Positions 1-8,041 of a stretch of 21,284 nucleotides of DNA are shown here, piece by piece. The notes under the pieces were generated by a model that ran no database searches, had not been told where the DNA came from, and saw only the letters and a list, made by a program, of their open reading frames with translations. Source of the DNA: Gudongella sp964604145. Its GTDB lineage: Bacteria; Bacillota; Clostridia; Tissierellales; Tissierellaceae. Where the stretch lies: the NCBI GenBank assembly GCA_964604145.1, contig CAZRXS010000024.1, positions 1-21,284 on the forward strand. Direction: 5' to 3'. The first letter of the stretch is position 1, and the number at the start of each line of letters is the position of its first letter. Made by a program: the position numbers and the translations under genes.

Positions 1-87
1 TGGTGCGAGTGATGGGACTTGAACCCATACGCTATAAATAGCACATGCCCCTCAAACATGCCTGTCTTCCGATTCCAGCACACTCGC
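1..87 (-). tRNA. tRNA-Leu (anticodon GAG)
   Basis: Class II tRNA of 87 nt with an encoded CCA end (complement of bases 1-3). The 7-bp acceptor stem pairs bases 81-87 with 5-11, the discriminator is A, and there is a long variable arm. The anticodon stem is CATGT/GCATG around the loop TTGAGGG, giving anticodon GAG, which reads CUC and CUU leucine codons. The A discriminator and the long variable arm fit leucine. It lies downstream of the peptide-binding lipoprotein gene on the same strand and has its own good promoter, so it is probably transcribed independently, perhaps with read-through from the polA operon. Confidence 0.95.
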
Positions 88-140
88 ACAAGTAAGGAAT
101 AAAATAATTTTGGTCACTCTATAAAGAATAACACTTATTT

Positions 141-169
141 ATTATAATATCTTTGTAAAAAATATTCAA
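141..169 (-). promoter_or_regulatory. Promoter of tRNA-Leu(GAG)
   Basis: On the minus strand, -35 TTGAAT (164-169) and a perfect -10 TATAAT (141-146) are separated by 17 bp. The expected start near base 134 lies about 47 nt upstream of the mature tRNA end. The -35 box overlaps the stop codon of the preceding lipoprotein gene. No hairpin terminator is visible between that gene and the tRNA. Confidence 0.65.
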
Positions 170-1821
170 TCTTGTTTTACCGACATTTTAATATAACATT
201 TTTCTAGCCCCTCATAAATATTATAAAAATTTGGGTTTAATGGTCCTTCTATAAAATTATCTACTAAAAGAGCTTCGTTTTTAAAGTATAGACTTGCATA
301 TGGTAGGTTTTCAACAAACAAAGCTTGCAGATTTTTTGTTAGGTTTCTTTTTTGTTCATTATCCCAAGAAATATCCAAATTATTTAATAAGATGTCCATT
401 TCATCATCTTTATAAAAAGAGAAATTGCTAATCTTAATCATATTACTGTCTAACATATAATTATACCTTGGTATTATAGATTGCCTCCATCCCAATAAAG
501 CCAAATCATAGTCTCCTGATAGGAGGTCTTTAGGTAAAGTTTCAATATCCTCATTATCAACTATATCCATAAATACTTCTAAAACTATACCTATCTCTTT
601 TAAATAGGATTTAATCATATCTGCAACCTTAAGTTCTAATCCATTATTTATTGTAACAAGCATTTTTAAATTCAAGTCATTGCCAAATAAATCTTCTCTT
701 ATTCCATTGTTATTGTTATCAACATATCCGGATCTGTCCAAAATATCCTTAGCCATCTCTTTATTATATCCATAGCTTAAAATTTCCTGAGAATATAAAT
801 ACAATATTGGATTTATCGGTGTATCTGTCTGTGTCGCGTGCTTTAAATAAAACTTTTCAATAATGGATTGTCTATCTATCCCATATAGAATTGCCTTTTT
901 TAATTCACCTGAACCTTCTAAATCAAATACTTCTTTATCGTGGTTAAATGCTAAGGCTATATATTCATTTGAAACAAACTCATAAATAGAAATTCTATTG
1001 TTTGATTCATACTTATCCCAATCTATTCCACTTGTCTTTGCAATGTTTAATTTGCCCGTCTCAAAAGCTGTTAAAATAGATTCTTCATCTTGGAATATTT
1101 TCCCTACAATATGAGAAATTTCTGCTTCGCCATCCCTGTAGTATTCATTTGCTCTAAGATATATCTCCTTAAATTTATTATGTTCGACATATTTGTATGG
1201 GCCAGTACCTATGGGAATAAAATCATCTATTTCAAGTGCATTTTTAATATTTGACTCTGGCATAATCGGAAAAGTCAAGATATCAAGAATATATGCGAAG
1301 GGTTCTTTAAAAATAATGGTTAATTTATTATCAGAAATTCTTTTAGCTGCAATTATTTGATTTGTTGGAAGTAAACTTGACTGATTAAGTTTCTTGAAAT
1401 AACTTTCTCCTCCTGCTTTTTTCATCATTTCAATTGTAAAAATTACATCTTCCGGAGTAAGCAGCTCTCCATTATGGAACTTAACACCTTCTTTAAGAGT
1501 TAAGTCAATACTCTTTCCATCTTCACTTATTGTATATGTGCTTGACAAACAAGGAACAGGTTCCAGCTTTTCATCGTATTCAAATAAACCTTCGTAAATC
1601 AACTTGGAAAAATAAAAATAACTGCTGTTTTCCATATACAAAGGATTAAGTGAGTTAAAGCTTGTTAATGGTAGACTTAATTCTGCATTTTCATAAATAA
1701 TATAATCCACACTTGATTTCTTATTTGTTTCTATTAAGGGTTCATATCCTCTTTCGCAAGCAACAACAAGTAAAGTAATAAGCATCAATAATAAAACATA
1801 TAAAAAGTTGTTTTTTTTCAT
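166..1821 (-). CDS. Oligopeptide-type ABC transporter substrate-binding lipoprotein (SBP family 5)
   Basis: Predicted extracytoplasmic, lipid-anchored solute-binding protein of 551 aa, the usual size for the OppA/DppA/NikA family. Residues 1-22 are a lipoprotein signal peptide with a VVAC lipobox (Cys22). Family 5 hallmarks include LKEGVKFHNGELLTPEDV (about 109-126) and GTGPYKY (205-211). A Ca-loop-like stretch, DNNNNGIRED (368-377), occurs in many clostridial members. The ATG is preceded by AAGGT and follows the lytic transglycosylase stop by 5 nt, so it is the last gene of the polA operon. No permease or ATPase for it is in the window. It may be an orphan binding protein serving a transporter elsewhere, or may have a wall-peptide-related role (inference). 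Ligand is unknown; peptides are the default guess. Confidence 0.88.
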   Translation of the reverse strand: MKKNNFLYVLLLMLITLLVVACERGYEPLIETNKKSSVDYIIYENAELSLPLTSFNSLNPLYMENSSYFYFSKLIYEGLFEYDEKLEPVPCLSSTYTISEDGKSIDLTLKEGVKFHNGELLTPEDVIFTIEMMKKAGGESYFKKLNQSSLLPTNQIIAAKRISDNKLTIIFKEPFAYILDILTFPIMPESNIKNALEIDDFIPIGTGPYKYVEHNKFKEIYLRANEYYRDGEAEISHIVGKIFQDEESILTAFETGKLNIAKTSGIDWDKYESNNRISIYEFVSNEYIALAFNHDKEVFDLEGSGELKKAILYGIDRQSIIEKFYLKHATQTDTPINPILYLYSQEILSYGYNKEMAKDILDRSGYVDNNNNGIREDLFGNDLNLKMLVTINNGLELKVADMIKSYLKEIGIVLEVFMDIVDNEDIETLPKDLLSGDYDLALLGWRQSIIPRYNYMLDSNMIKISNFSFYKDDEMDILLNNLDISWDNEQKRNLTKNLQALFVENLPYASLYFKNEALLVDNFIEGPLNPNFYNIYEGLEKCYIKMSVKQD

Positions 1822-1826
1822 TTTAT

Positions 1827-2444
1827 TTACCTTAACTTCCTTGTAATTTTTATAATAAATTCCCTAGCCTTTAAAAATATATTATCAAATAAATTCTCAT
1901 TTTTCAAAAAATATGGATGCCAGTATATAATCCTATAGATCTTGGTGTTTTTTTGAACTTTATAGATATAGTCTTTTGTTTCCTTAAATGGTATTTGAGT
2001 TAATGTTTTACCATCTTCACTGTAGTTTATATCTTTAAGCCAAGTTTGAACATTGCCACTGCCTGCATTATATGCAGCTAAGGCAAGCTCAATATCCCCA
2101 AATTGTTCAATTAGTTTGTTTAAATACCAAGTGCCTATTTTTATATTAATTTCTGGCTTATACAAAGAATTTACACTATAATTTTCTAAATTAAAAGTTT
2201 CTGCAGCCCACTTACCAGTTCCATGTGAAATCTGCATTAAACCTCTAGCATCTTTCTTTGAAATTGCATTCTCATTAAAATTACTTTCTATTTTTATAAC
2301 TGATAATACTAAAAACGGATCTAGCCCATATTCTTTCGAGTATTTATATACATACTCTTTATAAATAATTGGATATAAAACTGTTGTTAATAAAATGCTA
2401 AAAACCATTCCTAAAGCTATTATAAATAATATTTTTCGTTTCAT
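1827..2444 (-). CDS. Membrane-anchored lytic transglycosylase (SLT domain)
   Basis: Predicted peptidoglycan lytic transglycosylase of 205 aa that cleaves the MurNAc-GlcNAc bond with formation of anhydroMurNAc. One N-terminal hydrophobic segment (about 5-27) anchors it, and the rest is an SLT-type catalytic domain. Family motifs are the catalytic glutamate in KIESNF (Glu53), GLMQ (68-71) and the AYNAG motif. The start overlaps the coaE stop as ATGA, and its own ribosome site (AGG only) is weak, so translation probably depends on coupling. It is short, with no LysM or other binding domain, so it looks like a minimal Slt70-type catalytic unit. Family assignment is firm, but the cellular role (growth, division or sporulation) cannot be read from sequence. 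Confidence 0.9.
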   Translation of the reverse strand: MKRKILFIIALGMVFSILLTTVLYPIIYKEYVYKYSKEYGLDPFLVLSVIKIESNFNENAISKKDARGLMQISHGTGKWAAETFNLENYSVNSLYKPEINIKIGTWYLNKLIEQFGDIELALAAYNAGSGNVQTWLKDINYSEDGKTLTQIPFKETKDYIYKVQKNTKIYRIIYWHPYFLKNENLFDNIFLKAREFIIKITRKLR

Positions 2445-3073
2445 ATTTTAACCTGTTCTAATTTAGAGAGGTATATATTAATTTGTTTTATTAATGATTC
2501 TTTTGTGGTCATATTTTCAATTATTACATCTGCCATCTTCCTTTTTTCTTCAATATCCATCTGTGCATCTAACCTAAGCTTAGCATTTTCTAAACTAATA
2601 TTATCTCGACTTAGTAGCCTTTTCAATTGAGTCTTTCTATCACAATAAACTAGCCATATTTGTTTAAACCTTATTCCACTATCTTTAATGAGTTTCATAT
2701 TTTCAAAAAGTAATGGTATATCTATAAATATAATTTCTGTACCGTTAACACATTTATTATGAATCTGTGCTAGTATTTCCTTAAATATATATGGATACAA
2801 TATTTCTTCTAGTTTTTTTCTTTCATTTGGGTTGTTAAAGACTATATCAGATAATTTTTTCCTATCTATACTGTTATTAATATGCAAAATATTACTACCA
2901 AAATATTTTATAAGCTCATAATACGACGGTTTACCTATTTCAACCACTTCTCTAGCAATAACATCTGAATCTATTGTAGTATAGCCTTTATCTATTAAAA
3001 TATTCTTTACAGTAGACTTTCCAGAAGCAATCCCACCTGTTATGCCGATAAGCATACAATTATTTTGTATCAT
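2441..3073 (-). CDS. coaE: Dephospho-CoA kinase
   Basis: Catalyses the last step of coenzyme A synthesis, ATP-dependent phosphorylation of the 3'-hydroxyl of dephospho-CoA, in the cytoplasm. The 210-aa protein has the P-loop GGIASGKST (13-21), then DSDVIARE, then IDIPLLFE, and a lid-type stretch with RDNISLENAKLR, all typical of CoaE. I chose the ATG at 3073 because AAGGTG lies 9 nt before it. A GTG at 3085 in the same frame is inside that ribosome site and is unlikely. An ATG at 3055 would also give a normal protein but has no ribosome site. The gene overlaps the polA stop by 14 nt and its own stop overlaps the next start by 4 nt (ATGA), indicating one tightly coupled operon. Confidence 0.95.
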   Translation of the reverse strand: MIQNNCMLIGITGGIASGKSTVKNILIDKGYTTIDSDVIAREVVEIGKPSYYELIKYFGSNILHINNSIDRKKLSDIVFNNPNERKKLEEILYPYIFKEILAQIHNKCVNGTEIIFIDIPLLFENMKLIKDSGIRFKQIWLVYCDRKTQLKRLLSRDNISLENAKLRLDAQMDIEEKRKMADVIIENMTTKESLIKQINIYLSKLEQVKI

Positions 3074-5729
3074 ACCAACTATCACCTTCTTTTATTTCAA
3101 CCTTTAATGGAACATTTAAGCTTATTACTTCCTCCATTGTAGTTTTCATCATTTTTTTTACATATTCTATCTCATCTTTATAAGCTTCGATTATTAATTC
3201 ATCATGAATGGTTAAAACAAGCCTAGATAACAACCTTTCTACTTTAAGTTTTTTATATATGCTTACCATGGCCATTTTAATAATATCTGCTGCACTACCC
3301 TGAATAGGCATATTCATTGCAACCCTTTCTCCAAAGGATCTTATGTTGTAATTCTTTGATCCTAGCTCTGGTATATACCTTCTTCTATTTAGCAAGGTTT
3401 CAACATATCCATTCTCTTTACCTTTTGAAATAGCATTGTCCATATATGTCTTAACCATTTTATAATTGTTGAAATATCCATCTATATATTTTCTAGCTTC
3501 TTTCCTAGAACTGCCAATGTCTTTTGACAGACTAAAGTCAGATATGCCATAGATGATGCTAAAATTAATTGTCTTTGCCTTATACCTTAAATCAAGAGTT
3601 ACTTCCTCTAATGGCACTTCAAAGACCTCTGAAGCTGTTTTGGTGTGTATATCTTCATTATTGATAAAGGCTTCCTTCATTTTAGGGTCATTTGAAATAT
3701 GAGCTAATAATCTTAACTCTATCTGCGAATAATCCCCATCTAAAAATTTATAATCTGGGCTTTGTGCTATAAATGCTTTACGGATTCTTTTGCCATCTTC
3801 ACTTCTTACTGGTATATTTTGCAAATTTGGTTCTGTGCTTGAAATCCTACCAGTTGATGTTATTGTTTGGTTGAATTTTGAATGAATTCTACCAGTCCTT
3901 TTACTTATCATTGTTTCGAGTCCATCTATATAGGTGGATTTAAGCTTAACTATTTGCCTATATCTCAACACTTTTTTAACTATGGGGTGTTCGTCTTTTA
4001 ATGATTCTAGAACTTCCACATCTGTTGAATAACCTGTTTTTGTTTTCTTAACTACCGGTAATTCTAGTATGTCAAATAAAATTTCCCCTAATTGCTTGGG
4101 TGAGTTTATATTGAATTCAACAGTTGCAAGTTTGTATATTTGGTCAATCAACTCGTTAATTTCTGCTTTAAATTCACTACCTAATTCATCTAATTTATTT
4201 TTGTCAACTAGTACTCCTGTATATTCCATATGAGCTAAGACTTCTATTAACGGCATTTCTATTTCATTAAATAATTCATCCATATTTCTATCTTTTATAA
4301 TCTTTGCCATTAATGGTTCCAATTTTACAACAGTTTCTAATATAAATGCTGTATAATTCATTAATTCATCTTTAGTAAGTTCTTCATATTTCTTTCTTTT
4401 TTTACCTTTACCTAATAAGGCTTCAATATCTGGACCATAATTTTCAAAGTATTCTTCACTTAACCTATTTATAGATAAGTTGCTTTGACTTGGGTTTATA
4501 ATATATTCTGCAATAGAGGCGTCAAATATTAAATTATTAATTGACCAACCCATCTTTATAGACTCTATAATATCAGATTTAACATCCCAGCTAATTTTCT
4601 CTATTTCTTCTGATTCAAATATTTTTTTTAGATCCTTTTTTTGTATAGGGTCGATTTCACTGATATTACACCAATATAGGTTAAAATTAGGAACTTTTAT
4701 TCCAAAACCTATTGGGCTTTGTTCAATATAATCCTCTCTTGAAATAAATTTAAAAGCAAATTTACCTTCTTTTTTTATATCTCCTATTAGCCTGTCCCAC
4801 TCAGATTGATTTGATATAGATATAATACCATCCTTATATGAATTTACATCCACTGAATCATGTGCCATATTTGGCAGCTTAGATTTCAAACTTCTAAATT
4901 CTAGCTTCTCATATATTTTCGCTAATTCCTCAAAATTTTGTGCTCTTGGTTCTAAATCCTTAATTTCTAAAGCCAGTGGAACATTAGTTATAATTTCACT
5001 TAGTTTCTTACTTAAAAAAGCTAAATGCTTATTCTCTGCTAATCTATTATGTAACTTACCAGTTATCGCTTCTAAATTATCATAGACTCCTTCTATGGAT
5101 TTGTATTCTCTAATAAGTTTTAAAGCAGTCTTTTCCCCTATCCCTGCAATTCCTGGTATATTGTCAGATTTATCCCCCATTAATCCTTTGACATCTATAA
5201 AATCTAATGGTTTAATCCCATACTCATCAATGATTCTCTGTTTATCATATATTTCTATCTCAGAAATTCCTTTCTTAGTTAAGATAACCTTGACATTTTC
5301 TTCTGCAAGTTGAAGATAATCTCTATCGCCTGTTACTAATAACACCTCATAGCCTTGGTCAGTACCTTTTTTCGCAAATGTGCCAGCTATATCATCTGCT
5401 TCGTATTTATCCATATCAAGTGTCTTTATCCCCATATTCTTTAGAATGTCTTTAATTATTGGGAATTGTTGTGAAAGCTCACTTGGGGTTTTATCCCTAG
5501 TTCCTTTATATTTAGCATACTCATCATGCCTAACTGTAGGACCTGATCTATCAAAAGCAACACAAATATAATCTGGACTATATTCTTCTCTTATTCTATA
5601 AAGCATAGTAAGAAATCCATATACCCCATTTGTATAAATTCCACCCTTTGTAGTTAAAAGCGGTAATGCAAAAAAAGCTCTATAAATAAGTGAACTTCCA
5701 TCAATTATCATTAACCTATTTTTTGTCAT
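3060..5729 (-). CDS. polA: DNA polymerase I
   Basis: Repair and Okazaki-fragment-processing polymerase of 889 aa, the normal length. Residues 1 to about 290 form the 5' nuclease, with MIIDGSSLIYRAF, the YEADD motif, TGDRDYLQL and the helix-hairpin-helix region VKGLMGDKSDNIPGIAGIG. A 3'-5' exonuclease-like domain follows (about 310-500), but its catalytic acidic residues are not conserved. The polymerase domain carries motif A DGDYSQIELR (from about 664), motif B RYKAKTINFSIIYG (about 715-728) and motif C LTIHDE (839-844). The ATG at 5729 has GGGAGG 7 nt upstream; the longer GTG-initiated frame (5750) lacks this. It is first in an operon with coaE, a lytic transglycosylase and a binding lipoprotein. 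Confidence 0.97.
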   Translation of the reverse strand: MTKNRLMIIDGSSLIYRAFFALPLLTTKGGIYTNGVYGFLTMLYRIREEYSPDYICVAFDRSGPTVRHDEYAKYKGTRDKTPSELSQQFPIIKDILKNMGIKTLDMDKYEADDIAGTFAKKGTDQGYEVLLVTGDRDYLQLAEENVKVILTKKGISEIEIYDKQRIIDEYGIKPLDFIDVKGLMGDKSDNIPGIAGIGEKTALKLIREYKSIEGVYDNLEAITGKLHNRLAENKHLAFLSKKLSEIITNVPLALEIKDLEPRAQNFEELAKIYEKLEFRSLKSKLPNMAHDSVDVNSYKDGIISISNQSEWDRLIGDIKKEGKFAFKFISREDYIEQSPIGFGIKVPNFNLYWCNISEIDPIQKKDLKKIFESEEIEKISWDVKSDIIESIKMGWSINNLIFDASIAEYIINPSQSNLSINRLSEEYFENYGPDIEALLGKGKKRKKYEELTKDELMNYTAFILETVVKLEPLMAKIIKDRNMDELFNEIEMPLIEVLAHMEYTGVLVDKNKLDELGSEFKAEINELIDQIYKLATVEFNINSPKQLGEILFDILELPVVKKTKTGYSTDVEVLESLKDEHPIVKKVLRYRQIVKLKSTYIDGLETMISKRTGRIHSKFNQTITSTGRISSTEPNLQNIPVRSEDGKRIRKAFIAQSPDYKFLDGDYSQIELRLLAHISNDPKMKEAFINNEDIHTKTASEVFEVPLEEVTLDLRYKAKTINFSIIYGISDFSLSKDIGSSRKEARKYIDGYFNNYKMVKTYMDNAISKGKENGYVETLLNRRRYIPELGSKNYNIRSFGERVAMNMPIQGSAADIIKMAMVSIYKKLKVERLLSRLVLTIHDELIIEAYKDEIEYVKKMMKTTMEEVISLNVPLKVEIKEGDSWYDTK

Positions 5730-5758
5730 TTTTGTCCCTCCCGATAACACTATATATT

Positions 5759-5787
5759 AGTATACATTACGCAGTTTGGCCCGTAAA
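5759..5787 (-). promoter_or_regulatory. Putative polA promoter, proximal
   Basis: On the minus strand, -35 TTTACG (5782-5787) and -10 TATACT (5759-5764) have a 17-bp spacer. The predicted start near 5752 gives a short leader of about 22 nt holding the polA ribosome site. A second candidate lies just upstream, so which is used cannot be settled from sequence. Confidence 0.4.
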
Positions 5788-5790
5788 CAA

Positions 5791-5819
5791 TTTAGACCCT
5801 TAATAAGTAGTTAAGTCAA
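5791..5819 (-). promoter_or_regulatory. Putative polA promoter, distal
   Basis: On the minus strand, -35 TTGACT (5814-5819, five of six consensus bases) and -10 TCTAAA (5791-5796) have a 17-bp spacer. It lies back to back with the promoter candidate for the divergent tRNA-Leu(CAA), only 11 bp from that -35 box. Confidence 0.4.
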
Positions 5820-5830
5820 AAATAAAAATA

Positions 5831-5859
5831 TTGATTTTTAACCTTTTCTATGTTAACAT
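5831..5859 (+). promoter_or_regulatory. Putative promoter of tRNA-Leu(CAA)
   Basis: Plus-strand -35 TTGATT (5831-5836) and -10 TAACAT (5854-5859) with a 17-bp spacer. The predicted start near 5866 is about 11 nt before the mature tRNA. Both boxes match consensus at only four of six positions. The position is right for the only plus-strand gene in the window. Confidence 0.4.
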
Positions 5860-5876
5860 AGGTTTCGTAGTTAGAT

Positions 5877-5963
5877 GCCGGAGTGATGGAATTGGCAGAC
5901 GTGCTGGACTCAAAATCCTGTGGTGGTAACACCGTGCGGGTTCAAATCCCGCCTCCGGCACCA
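5877..5963 (+). tRNA. tRNA-Leu (anticodon CAA)
   Basis: Class II tRNA of 87 nt with CCA encoded at 5961-5963. The acceptor stem pairs GCCGGAG (5877-5883) with CTCCGGC (5953-5959), and the discriminator is A5960. The anticodon loop CTCAAAA gives anticodon CAA, which reads UUG leucine codons. The T-loop GTTCAAATC is canonical. It is the only plus-strand gene here, divergent from polA and convergent with mltG. Confidence 0.96.
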
Positions 5964-5978
5964 AAATAATATAAGTTT

Positions 5979-6007
5979 AAAAAGACCTTTCAAAGAGGTC
6001 TTTTTTT
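5979..6007. terminator. Bidirectional intrinsic terminator between tRNA-Leu(CAA) and mltG
   Basis: A perfect 10-bp stem (AAAAAGACCT at 5979-5988 with AGGTCTTTTT at 5996-6005) closes a 7-nt loop. A T run follows on the plus strand and an A run precedes it, so the element can end transcription from both sides. It sits 15 nt past the tRNA CCA end and touches the mltG stop codon. Confidence 0.85.
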
Positions 6008-7013
6008 ATTGTGATTTTCTGTATTTATCAGCATTTATCCTATGTTCTTCAAATGTCTTTGAAAACACATGACCATTTTCTCCCATCACATAGTAAAGAT
6101 ACTCGTGTTCCTCTGGAAAAAGACTAGCATAAATCGAATTTTTACCTGGATTTGCAATTGGTCCCGCTGGGATTCCATTAATTACATAAGTATTAAAAGG
6201 ATTTTCAGCATCTAAATCTTTAAACAACACTTTGCTAATATGTTCCTTCCCCTCACCAATTCCATATATAACTGTTGCATCTATCTGTAATGGCATTCCT
6301 AACCTTAATCTATTGTAAATTACTCCACTTATTCTTTCTCTTTCCTCATTGTTATAGGCTTCTCTTTCAATTAAGGAAGCTATCGTTAGAATCTGATGTT
6401 TAGTATACTCAGAGTGCTGAAGTTTAGTTAGCATTTTCTCATCCCATATAGCAACACCAGTCCTATATATGGTATTAACTACTTCTTTTATTGTCTGTTT
6501 ATTTGAAAAATAATATGTTTCTGGAAAAAGGTAGCCTTCCATACTATAAAATAAATGTTCATTTGAATATTCTGTGCTTAAATTAGCCTTGTAATATTCT
6601 TCTGTTGCGCTAATAAATTCATCAAGAGTTGAAATCCCAGACTCTTCTAATTTACTAGCAAATTGATATAAAATAAAACCTTCTGGAAAGGTTACTATTA
6701 CTGGTATTTCATTTCCGCCCTTTTGTATTATATTGTATACTTCTTGTATTGTTGAATCTTTTTTTATTGTGTAGCTACCAGGTTTTATCTTAGTAGCAAT
6801 ATCCTTGCCATTATAGTTAAACCAAAGTTTACTCTTTATTATCCCTGCATCGTAGAGTTTTATAGAAACAATCCCTAGCGAATCTCCAGGTTCTATCGTT
6901 AATATTTCTTCGTTTACATTAAATGTCTTATTAAGATATCCTGGCAAGAAGAAAAATCCACCTACTCCAGCTATAAGGATTAATAAAATTAATACCAAAA
7001 TCAGTCTTTTCAT
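6006..7013 (-). CDS. mltG: Endolytic murein transglycosylase MltG (YceG-like)
   Basis: Inner-membrane enzyme that cuts nascent glycan strands and is thought to set the end of peptidoglycan polymerisation. The 335-aa protein has one N-terminal transmembrane helix (about 3-24), a LysM-like segment, and a YceG catalytic domain. The family motif LIEREA carries the catalytic glutamate (about residue 216), followed by the conserved block VIYNRLRLGMPLQIDATVIY and then IPAGPIANPG. Two adjacent ATGs (7016 and 7013) follow GAGGGG. I prefer 7013 because its spacing is 7 rather than 4 nt, but the one-residue difference is undecided. It is the last gene of the MBL-lplA-mltG unit, 29 nt after lplA, and its stop abuts a strong terminator. 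Confidence 0.94.
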   Translation of the reverse strand: MKRLILVLILLILIAGVGGFFFLPGYLNKTFNVNEEILTIEPGDSLGIVSIKLYDAGIIKSKLWFNYNGKDIATKIKPGSYTIKKDSTIQEVYNIIQKGGNEIPVIVTFPEGFILYQFASKLEESGISTLDEFISATEEYYKANLSTEYSNEHLFYSMEGYLFPETYYFSNKQTIKEVVNTIYRTGVAIWDEKMLTKLQHSEYTKHQILTIASLIEREAYNNEERERISGVIYNRLRLGMPLQIDATVIYGIGEGKEHISKVLFKDLDAENPFNTYVINGIPAGPIANPGKNSIYASLFPEEHEYLYYVMGENGHVFSKTFEEHRINADKYRKSQ

Positions 7014-7042
7014 CATTTAACCCCTCGTGTACTTTACTATTG

Positions 7043-8032
7043 CTAAAACATCAAACTTAAAAAATCTTCGTTATTTAAATTGCCAAAATAATCTCCTATT
7101 TCAATATCCTCTAATAAATCCTCTATTGTCTCTTTATCATATTTGAAACCTTTAAGCATTTCTTCTAAATCAGCTATTTCTTTTGTCCCAAAAAAATCTC
7201 CATATATTTTAGCCTCTTCAATAATCCCCGATTTTATTTCTAACCTTAACTCAATAGAACCCGATGAGAATTTTTTATAATTTTTCCAGCCAAAATCCGG
7301 TGATTTTCCATAATTCCATTCCCATTTATTATATCTATTTTCAAATAAGCTCTGAATTTCTCGTAATTGTTGTGTACTTAATTTATATTCTACTGGTTCT
7401 TCTTCATTGTATTTAAAAATGTGCTTTAACAACATATCTTTAAACTCTAATATAGAGATATCATCTGCTATATAAGGCTTTATATTCGTGACTCTTGACT
7501 TTATTGATTTAATGCCCTTTGATTCTATTTTATCAGTTTTTACATTAAGAGCTTCTGATAAAACAGAAAGATCTGTATCAAAAAGTATTGTTCCGTGATT
7601 TAATATTCTCTTTTTCCAAACACTTTGAGCTATACCAGATATCTTTTTCCCATCTAAAGTCAAATCATTTCGTCCAGAAAGCTCTGCCATTATTCCAAAT
7701 TTCTCTAATGATTTTAGGATAGGTATGTTTATCTGTCCAAAATCAATTTTTTCTTTCCCAGTAACATTTGTAAAAATAGAGAAATTGAGATTACCTAAAT
7801 CATGATAAACTGCTCCTCCTCCAGTTATTCTTCTGACCACGTCTATATTGTTTTCTTTTATATATTCTAGATTAATTTCTTCAATGGTATTTTGATTCTT
7901 TCCAACCACTATAGTTGGTCTATTAATCCATAAGTATACAAAATCTTCATCTCTTGACAGGTTTTTAAAACAATATTCTTCAAAAGCTAGGTTATAATAC
8001 GGATTATTTGAAAAACTCTCAATATATTTCAT
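7043..8032 (-). CDS. lplA: Lipoate--protein ligase A
   Basis: Activates free lipoate with ATP and attaches it to lysine of lipoyl domains (glycine cleavage H protein or 2-oxoacid dehydrogenase E2). The 329-aa protein has the ligase core with RRITGGGAVYHD (67-78) and GRNDLTLDGKKISG holding the presumed active lysine (about 130). It also has the C-terminal accessory domain (about 245-329) that marks true LplA rather than short LipM/LipL-type transferases. The ATG at 8032 has AGGAGGT 4 nt upstream; the frame also has a TTG just before it. The ribosome site overlaps the stop of the preceding MBL gene, so the two are probably translated together. None of its target proteins is encoded in this window. 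Confidence 0.93.
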   Translation of the reverse strand: MKYIESFSNNPYYNLAFEEYCFKNLSRDEDFVYLWINRPTIVVGKNQNTIEEINLEYIKENNIDVVRRITGGGAVYHDLGNLNFSIFTNVTGKEKIDFGQINIPILKSLEKFGIMAELSGRNDLTLDGKKISGIAQSVWKKRILNHGTILFDTDLSVLSEALNVKTDKIESKGIKSIKSRVTNIKPYIADDISILEFKDMLLKHIFKYNEEEPVEYKLSTQQLREIQSLFENRYNKWEWNYGKSPDFGWKNYKKFSSGSIELRLEIKSGIIEEAKIYGDFFGTKEIADLEEMLKGFKYDKETIEDLLEDIEIGDYFGNLNNEDFLSLMF

Positions 8033-8041
8033 CAATACCTC

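Noticed and set aside
368..1120. EF-hand-like DNNNNGIRED stretch in the family 5 binding protein as evidence of a calcium-binding specialisation
   Set aside because: Similar loops are common in clostridial family 5 binding proteins, so it is not distinctive.
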